A stretch of DNA of 64,000 nt from Schistocephalus solidus (lineage: Eukaryota; Platyhelminthes; Cestoda; Diphyllobothriidea; Diphyllobothriidae), in assembly GCA_017591395.1 (NCBI GenBank), contig WEDG01000799.1, positions 62,001 through 126,000 of the forward strand, in the 5' to 3' direction. The stretch's first letter is position 1, and every line of letters starts with the position of its first letter. This document shows, piece after piece, positions 56,601 to 64,000 of the stretch. A program made the translations under genes and the position numbers. Below the pieces are notes generated by a model. That model was given only the letters and a program-made list of their open reading frames with translations. It searched no databases and was not told the origin of the DNA.

Positions 56601-57009
56601 TTGTCTTTTTTCATCAGTTCTTGCTTCGTATTTTTTGTTACGAAATATCGCTGATGCCCTTTTAGCCTTAACCGCATCGGGTGAATGAGGTCTGGGTTGC
56701 CGATATATCCACTTCAGACGATGCTGGCAAGGGAGCGTTAACATGCTTATTTTGCGTCAACCTATTCAAAAGTCGCATTACCAATGCTTTCAATTCTCTC
56801 GGTGCGAAAAATTTAAAGCAGTCCATGCTGCTGCTATAATAATTTCGGCTTGATCAGTTTCTCCAACACCCCCAACGCCCACTCTTCAAGTTCGCAGTCT
56901 TGGTCTCTGCAGGCTGTTTTACTTGAGCCCGTCAGCCGGCAGTCAAGTGGCACTTGTACATTCCTGCCAAAACATTGCGTCTTGGTTCTTGCGTCAATGC
57001 TATCCTTCG
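50700..57009. other. Intronic sequence, no gene recognised
   Basis: The longest element-free stretch. Open stretches at 53164-53439 (plus) and 52864-52634 (minus) have no recognisable domain or paired splice sites. GC-richer patches near 51.0-51.5, 55.3-56.1 and 56.2-57.1 kb may be old transposons. Confidence 0.45.
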
Positions 57010-57141
57010 ATTGGCCTTCGATTGGCCTTCGACGTGTCAAGGAGACGCCAACCAATGGGCAGGCAGAACAGGCCAGCCAATCAGAGTCCGTGAAGCGATG
57101 GTAACTCGCTGTAAAAGCCGGCTGGCCAAGCAACGGCCAAT
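57010..57141. promoter_or_regulatory. Cluster of five CCAAT/ATTGG boxes
   Basis: ATTGG at 57010 and 57021 (in a tandem 11-base duplication 'cttcgattggc') and CCAAT at 57052, 57077 and 57137 fall within 132 bases. The segment is richer in G and C than its surroundings. CCAAT clusters bind NF-Y at promoters. No downstream exon or start was recognised, so a retroelement promoter is as likely as a host one. Confidence 0.35.
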
Positions 57142-59149
57142 TCCCAATTGCATCGTGATTTTTCTCTCTCACCCTTGAAGGGGAAATTTAAAATAAAATG
57201 ACGGTGAGCTTCTCACCGAACGTAACCGACGGGTTGGAGGGGCAATTAAGAAAGAAGCCCGTCTGTCAAAATAATAAAAGGAACAGATTTGTGTCTCAGC
57301 TATGCGGTTTTTTGGACAGGAATAAAAGTGAGCGCAGCTACTGGTATCTTCAATGCAGCAATTGGGCATAAACACGAGTAATGTTAAGCCTTTGATTAAC
57401 CCCTTGTTTTTGAAAACACAATAAATCTTGGTCGAAAAATTTATGATCAGATAGGCGCAATATCCTCGTTCGTCACGTAATACGAGGACAGTAAGCATAG
57501 CCGAAATCAGTTGATGTCGGAGCGAGTGCGAAAGACAGAAAACCTCAGGCATACCGTTCGGAGTTCCAAACTAAGAAATGGGAGAGCAGACATCGTCTGA
57601 CATCACAACTCGCAAATTTCAATCATGCAGTCAGAACGGTCGACTATGCTGCATTTTGGCCTCAGTTTCTGTTAAATTCTAAATGGTCAGGCGTTATCAT
57701 GATATTCATCTAGCAAAGGTTGCTCTCGGTCCAAGGTTCAACACATGAAACATTTGACCATCTATAGATGCACAGCATTCACAACTATTTCAAGACTGTT
57801 AGCGAAAAATCCTGGGGTTCGGTAATGTGGACAAATTGCAAAATCTAACTGCACCTTTACGATAAAATGCATTTCACTGCAAATAGGATATTTTTTACAG
57901 GAAAATATAACCGACTTCCAGATAATAGTAAGTGTTTTCAAGATGCAGGCGATAACTTCCATTTGCCGCAAGAAAATCTTTCACTCGTCCCATCTGGCGT
58001 TCGACATTTGAAATTCGCGGTCATAGGCAACGTAGTCGCCGGGAGCTCGTCCGGAAATATTTTGAGGGACGAGACCCACTCAGCCAACTCAGCTATCCTG
58101 TGGAATGTCACTCACTCTACGCTCCTTCCTATATCACTCCCAATGAAAGACTAAGGCCCACTGAAGATCAACAATAAACCTAAAACGACTGCCTTTACTC
58201 ACCTTCCACGCAACATGTTATCGTGTCCACACAGGGAGCCTGGGCAATTCCATAACCCCTATTGTGGTGTCTTACGTACTAATTGCAGGGGAATGTGTTT
58301 TATTTTCAGCTAAAATTGATAGTTGTTGAAGAATCCTTATGCTTTGTTAATCTTAGAAAGGTAGAAGATTCGCACTCCCTGCAAATATTACACACAAAAG
58401 TAAAATAAAATGTTTTTTTGGGATCCCCTTTCCAGCACTCGCAGAACCAGATTAATCTATGGAAACTCCACAGGGAATACCCGTAGTGATTATTCAGCGA
58501 GTGACCGATCCTATGAAAAAGATACTCAAACGTTTAAAATGCGTTTTTGACTTGGAAAGATTACTTAAGTGGAGTTGTAAGATCGACCATTATGCGGCTT
58601 AATTCCATAATATTTCACACGCGTCAGATTGCCAACTTTTGAATACAGATCTGGCTGACCACCTGCAAAACGCACCGTGTAAATACGATCTAATTAAATG
58701 GTGTGCAGTTTTTCTGTTACTTCACGACGCCATAATAAATTCAAATATATTTTATATAATTTATGCATAAAAATTCTTTTTCTTGAACGTTATTGACGAA
58801 AAACGCGCCTGCTTTCATCTCTATGCTTAAAGAACGTTTATTATTGGTTTTGAATTTTTTAGTATTGTAACATTTGTTAAAGGCCGTATAATTTCCATTC
58901 AAAAAGCATCGTATATGTCCGTCTATTAATCCCTCCGAGAATTATACAACAATTAAAACTCTACGAACATTCTATGGTGTTTTCTTATTGGCATTTCGGA
59001 ATTTAGTATGTTGCTTACACGCAAAGCATACAACGTTTAGATTGAAAACACGAAATGCAAATGCAGCGGTTGATCGTGTTTAATATCAGTCGGGAATAGA
59101 AAAAAAAACTTTATAAAACCTAAATACTCACTTTTATTTCATATTTACT
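57142..59149. other. Intronic sequence, no gene recognised
   Basis: The minus-strand open stretch 57552-57169 (127 codons) has a composition typical of translated AT-rich DNA and no domain. Confidence 0.45.
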
Positions 59150-59360
59150 TTGAAGAAGACGTGATTTACTACCAAATAAGTGCATGATCGAATTTTTAAT
59201 TTTGGTTTCAGTTAGATTCCTGTGGCTTTATGAAGGCGTTTGAAATCAAAAAAATACATACGTCTTTAGTTTTCAGGCGGCCGAAAAGACGCGCATTCAA
59301 ACCCCGCAGCCTGGCGGATATGGCCTAACATGAGATTATGCTGCATGATAATAAATCTTC
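59150..59360. repeat. R1 dispersed repeat, copy g
   Basis: 'gaagaagacgtgatttactaccaaataagtgca' pairs with copy b. 'cgcgcattcaaaccccgcagcctggcgg' and 'atgagattatgctgcatgataat' pair with copies c and e. Confidence 0.58.
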
Positions 59361-60754
59361 AAAATATGATGATGAGATCGGTAACCGACCCTTATAATAA
59401 TACCAATAAAAAAAGTAATAATTGTTACTTTATATGCCGACACGTGGTCGCTTCTGATCAGGCAGTATGAAATTTGATAGCGCGTTTGTCACGTATTATT
59501 TATTTTGAAATTACCGAAGATGAAGTCACTAATTTAATAAATGACATTACTCATGACACCCTATCCGTAGTGCTTTATAGGATTTCAAACGAAACCTTTC
59601 ATAGAGATTATTTTATAGTTTCCCTTACTAAACCAAAGGATAACATGTCTTAGAGTGACTTCAGTTGTGATAGATTGAATTTCATTTATATTATCCTTTT
59701 TCAAGTTTGTTATCCTACGCAGTATGTATTATCAATACTAAGGTAATAATCTATAGAGTATTTATGCATAGTGTAATGTATGCATTTAAAGGAACTATTC
59801 CGCATTTGAATAAATACTCACCGATTTAGGAAACGTTACTTTGAAAACAATTCGTCTCCACGTTACAATAAGGGCACTTTAACTAGTAATTTGAGGCTTA
59901 ATATTCCTTTAGGCAACTTCAAACAATTTAACTGACTACATAATTGTGCTTTATAAAAAAAAGGTCGGGGATAGTACGTCTTAATCGTACCCTGAGTAGT
60001 GATTAGTAAAGTACTACGGCAGTAATAATTAGCCGAAGGAGAAAAAAATACTTGCATTCAATAACAGACAAGTAGATTTTGCGTATTTTTAAGCGATGGT
60101 GCAGTCAATCTCGCAAACGTTTTTTATCCAAATTGTAACCACGCAATTAATATCGGAGAATCAGAGAAATTTTTTAGATTCCACGGTGACACAAGCTCTC
60201 TTTTACAATTTGTCCACATTAAAATTTCATTTTATTTTTTTATTGTTTCTATTTATGAGAAACGTAAGAGAGTGGAGTAAGAGTCCCCTCGATTGTACGG
60301 TTATGAAAAAACTAGATTCTGCTCAGGACTGCGCATTGCATTGCCTCGTGGAAAACCCGTCCAAGTAATTCTTTCTAAATTATTTCGATTTATACTCCCA
60401 AACACCGGCATTTAAGCTCGATCAAAACTTACCGACCGACGATCACAAGCCACTTGTTCTTGCTAGCGTCAATTACAGACTAGAAGCCTCAAAGCAAAAC
60501 ATGCATACCTAATTCTGACGTGGAATTAGGCCAAATGGATGCGCGTCACTCTGACACAAAAGCCGTGATTTCAGGTAGACCTAGTTTCCACATCGTTGTG
60601 TAGACACTAGGAGCAAATGAAGGGCTCGATATGGCCTGGTGCTTGCTGCTCTAGTCCTCAAGGCTATGAATGCAGATGTTCACATAAAGGGGAGGTTGGT
60701 TCATCGGGACATTTTTGCAGACAAACGATAAGGAGGACGAAAACAGGAACCCAC
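59361..60754. other. Intron side of the PAK exon
   Basis: AT-rich sequence following the exon donor at 60755. Nothing recognised. Confidence 0.45.
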
Positions 60755-60914
60755 TCCAGGTCTCATGTTGTGTCATAAATTTCTGCTGCAGGGCGCCCTG
60801 TGTGGCCGCGTCGTAGCACTGAAGGACCTCCAGCACGAGTTCCGGATTCTGCCGTCGTTCACGCGGGGAAATGTTCGACTCCTGAAGCCACTGCAGCCAA
60901 GCCGAGGGCATGCC
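60755..60914 (-). CDS. PAK-family kinase, exon just after the CRIB motif
   Basis: PAK kinases are cytoplasmic serine/threonine kinases released from autoinhibition when Rac/Cdc42 binds the CRIB/PBD region. The 53 codons begin GMPSAW, run through LQESNIS and QNPELVLEVLQCYD, and end near KFMTQ. This matches the order of the PAK segment after the CRIB core: GMPxxWxxLL, then SNIS/T, then KNPQAVLDVLxFYD, then KYMSF. The exon opens after a pyrimidine-rich acceptor ending TGTAG. It probably ends at 60755 before a GTGGGT donor, leaving one coding base (phase 1), which fits the two-base start of the exon at 41717. The upstream CRIB core (HxxHVG) was not found between 60915 and 64000. Family identity is well supported. 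Which PAK paralogue it is cannot be told. The open frame continues past the donor to 60651, but that stretch has no PAK character and is read as intron. Confidence 0.85.
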
Positions 60915-62363
60915 CTACAGTCAGAAAGAGGAGGATGATGAACTTAACTGGGGTAGTTAGCGCTCTCAACATAAAAGAATTGGGAGTTTAGACGAAGGAA
61001 ATATGATTGCTGGCTCAAGTTTATTCGACTGAATTTTGCGGTTAGGGGTTTGCGCAATTATATGGAGTACATTAGCTTGCTTCTTCAAAGTGGAGGAGCG
61101 GGCGGTTGTTTAAAAAGCGAAAGCGGAACATGGCTGTGCAACAAAAGTCCTGATTGGCACAGATTCACGGGATGCTACAGAAGCGTAAAATGGAAGCATA
61201 TCTTCAATGGACCAGCTTACTCGTGGCATATGTCCGTACTTGCAGTTTGTGAGTAAGCCTTAAGTAGCAAGACGCGCTTACATGCTTGCTAATAATTTTG
61301 TTGGGCCGAAGACTGCATTTGTTCATCGACATCAGAAAACATACTACTGACAGTATTCACACATTCCTCTGATCAGAAGACTGACCGCAATTGTTTTCTT
61401 CCCGGCCCAACCCCGACAACCGTAACATTTGTGCTACTTACCCGCAGATTTGACTTAGCTACACAGTAAACGTAAAGACCTGGCGAAAATTTATCGAAAG
61501 CTAACGTTAGCTCACCAAATTGTCTTTAGAGCATTAACTTCGTTAAACTGCAATAATCCGGTCGACGTTTGGCCCTCTACACAGCAAATGCTACAGATTA
61601 ATGTGTAATAACTTAATGTATTTTCCTGGTGGCAATACGTGTCATAAAGCCACAGAGGAAGACAACGGCGTAACCTCTTACGGCAACACAACGAGATTAA
61701 GATCTACGGGCATGCGGACAGGATTCAATACTTAATCAATTCAGGGTGTCGTTGGAAAGGCACGCTTCATAAATGTGAGATTTAAAATGAGTTGACTCTA
61801 TTTGGGGGTTGATAATGATGGTGCCATTCTCACGCAGATTATGAACAACATTGATCAATGACTTTGGAGTGGTTCTGGAAGCTTTCCTCGTCACACTCTA
61901 CAGTGCGGTCTGATGGGAGTTGATTTCGGGAGGAAGGGGAGATGTAGTTCAGTCTACCCCGTAGTGTCCTGTCAGCAAACATTTTGAGAGATTTCAGATA
62001 ATGGAACGATCAACGCAAACCGTAAAGATGAACGTGAGGCACGTAAGGCAGTAACGCCGACTACATTCCATAGACTGCTGGAGTCATCTTGCTTTCTGCC
62101 AACTAACAGAGGGGATTATTATGACTTTAATTAACAGAACATTTTTGGACGTTAAATTTTCCTTCATCCTCAGAATTTTATTAACCAGCGTTGAATTTCT
62201 GAAGTCTGGAAACAAAGGGTACAAATAGACCATCAATAATTTTGAAAGTGGAGAATTAACCAAAAAGGCTTCATTTACTGCATTAATTCACTTAGATGTT
62301 CCTGGCTCACTTTGGGGAAACGTACATACTGCGCGTTCTTTTGAACACAGCTTTCAAACCCTG
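60915..62363. other. Upstream intron of the PAK exon
   Basis: The pyrimidine-rich acceptor lies at 60915-60935. A minus-strand stretch near 61985-61850 reads FADRTLRGRLNYISPSSRN without a good donor and is probably repeat-derived. No CRIB core was found. Confidence 0.4.
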
Positions 62364-62387
62364 TGGTAGTAGTGGTAGTAGTAGTAT

Positions 62388-62434
<47 letters not shown>

Positions 62435-62435
62435 T

Positions 62436-62531
<96 letters not shown>

Positions 62532-62545
62532 TAGTAGTGGTAGTA
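62364..62545. repeat. (AGT)n trinucleotide array
   Basis: About 180 bases of AGT/TAG repeat with rare single-base interruptions (GGT, ATT). All six frames give long homopolymer reading frames, which are artefacts. Confidence 0.97.
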
Positions 62546-64000
62546 AGAACCCCGTGAATACACTAACCGATACACAGTTCACAGTTTTAAGTCACGCATT
62601 TATAGGCAAACCAACATCTGCCTTGGTGGAGAATAAATGGATTTATTTAGAGTCTTCGTGATTAGAGAAACCCTTTTGGTGGAGTTTAGTTTTAAAACTA
62701 CTGTTGACCAATAAGCGACTTGTTACCTTCAGACTTTGCTTGTAGAAGAAATTAAACTATCAAGAGTTCTTAAGTTTGATCGGCAGTCAGGGGTTAGATA
62801 TTCTGGTTCTGCTGCCAGATTTCGCGAAGGAATGCATTGAAAATTAAATAATATATGCTGCCTTTTAACGCCAATCATGAGCTGCTTCACTTCAACGACC
62901 CACACAGCAGAATGTTCATCCTAATACGACAGATCTAGTGTCGAGGACGACGAAGTCCAGCACATGCATACGAAGCGGACACAGTATCGGTGACTTGTAC
63001 GTAAATTATTTCGCAGACATGCTTTGCATCTAGCGCATTCTCGCTCTCTCTCTCTCTCTGTCACTGTCTTTCCTCACCCGGTTTGCTCTGATTATGTCAC
63101 GAAATCAAAACAACCGGAAGTGAATTTGATAACTGATAAAGTTAATCATTACGTCTATGCGTCTCACACACCACTTAGTTCTTAATGCAATTATACCAGG
63201 AGGCTGCGATAAGGATGTTCGATTCTTACATCATTACGAGTGGCACCAGCATCAACATCACTTTTATAAGGAGCTGTATTTTCCAGTAGAAACGCAAAGA
63301 CAGACTTCTTAGAGCACCAAGGATATTGTTTTCCATGAGGTGGGGGAAAATCGGAGATATGAACTCCAGACAGTAGGTTTTAAGTAAGAGTATTTACCAG
63401 GCACAGTAAATCGAACTCAAGCAGAAGTACTGAAATACGCATTGAAGGCGATTCCGATTTAAATTTAAGTCAACCGCTGCACTGGCAGGCGCCCAAAAGT
63501 GAACGTTTCACTTATCACCGCAAAATAGTCCTGTCGAGGCTGAATATGTGTAGTCAGAAAACTGATCGGTTCAACGTCCTCAATGAACTTCTTCCATAAA
63601 TTACAGACTACACACATTCGCAGCACGCCAACAGGCTGAATAAAATCCCCAAAAATGACAAATTTAATTAACAGTGCACATTTTAAATGCATCACGGGGA
63701 ATAGGTGGCAGGATGCTCAGACACGCTTCAAAAACCAGTTGTACACTTGATCTTAGCAAGTGCGCAAAATTTCACGCACATGGAGTCAATACTTGCTCCG
63801 GAGTCGTTTTTTATCTTCACATCGGGGACTATGAGTTAAAATCTGTCTAAATTGTTCAAAGTCCAAGCATTGCACATTTTAACCTCATACCATCTTGTTT
63901 TTTTGCTCTCCCTTGTGTTCTTTGGACAGACAGAGGAACATACGCTAACCCAAAGAAGAATGTTTAATTCGTGCGATCAGTTCATAAGTACATCGGAATG
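62546..64000. other. Non-coding, no gene seen
   Basis: The minus-strand open stretch 63695-63465 has no CRIB motif and no known domain. A short (CT)n tract lies at 63041. Confidence 0.4.
63041..63060. repeat. Short (CT)n tract
   Basis: About nine CT units in 'ctcgctctctctctctctctg'. Confidence 0.85.

Noticed and set aside
57169..57552. 127-codon minus-strand open frame
   Set aside because: Composition is that of translated non-coding DNA; no motif or splice context.
60651..60754. Coding continuation of the PAK exon
   Set aside because: The frame stays open but loses PAK similarity at a GTGGGT donor, and the downstream exon phase fits that donor.
61850..61990. Minus-strand exon candidate FADRTLRGRLNYISPSSRN
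   Set aside because: The acceptor is plausible but there is no matching donor before stops, and there is no PAK or other family match.
62363..62661. Poly-Ser, poly-Val or poly-Leu proteins across the AGT array
   Set aside because: Trinucleotide repeats give open frames on both strands; no non-repeat protein features or splice sites support translation.

Overview
This window is eukaryotic and almost wholly non-coding. It is AT-rich and crowded with retroelement debris, and its only well-supported host gene appears as isolated exons with consensus splice sites. The mix of GIY-YIG Penelope-like retroelements (PLEs), a tRNA-derived SINE carrying a hammerhead-like fold, very long introns and (TA)n arrays suggests a flatworm with a large genome, plausibly a diphyllobothriid tapeworm. 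That assignment is inference; no ribosomal or mitochondrial marker is present.

Host gene: three minus-strand exons (60914-60755, 41717-41527, about 21070-20755) look like the regulatory half of a p21-activated kinase (PAK). The first is the segment directly after the CRIB motif. The second joins it in phase across a 19.0 kb intron. The third is an acidic, proline-containing exon with a good donor but an internal reading-frame conflict. The CRIB core would lie upstream (above 60.9 kb) and the kinase domain downstream (below 20.7 kb); I found neither. On this reading nearly everything else is intronic.

Mobile elements, left to right: old SINE and PLE-terminus fragments and two copies of an unclassified GC-richer repeat (R2) lie in 0.7-16 kb. 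A PLE pair in inverted orientation lies at 21.5-25.6 kb, followed by a SINE. A PLE 5' fragment (26.4-26.9 kb) runs into a ~0.95 kb repeat (R3) that recurs at 46.7-47.7 kb. A PLE RT fragment abuts a (CTA)n array at 31.3-32.0 kb. A nearly complete PLE with direct terminal repeats and an inverted 3' fragment lies at 33.3-36.35 kb between (TA)n tracts. A tandem SINE array lies at 41.8-43.75 kb. A PLE with inverted termini between two (TA)n arrays lies at 43.84-45.08 kb. Scrambled SINEs lie at 45.18-45.88 kb, and an inverted PLE duplication at 47.7-50.65 kb. A decayed interspersed repeat (R1) recurs at least seven times. All PLE reading frames are broken.

The most interesting item is the ~300 bp SINE. 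Downstream of its tRNA-like head each well-preserved unit contains what I read as a type I hammerhead ribozyme, with a complete CUGAUGA core, GAAA and a perfect six-pair stem I. Units are arranged head to tail and flip orientation across a (TA)n tract. PLE termini here carry hammerhead-like remnants and also abut (TA)n, so SINE and PLE may share a mobilisation route.
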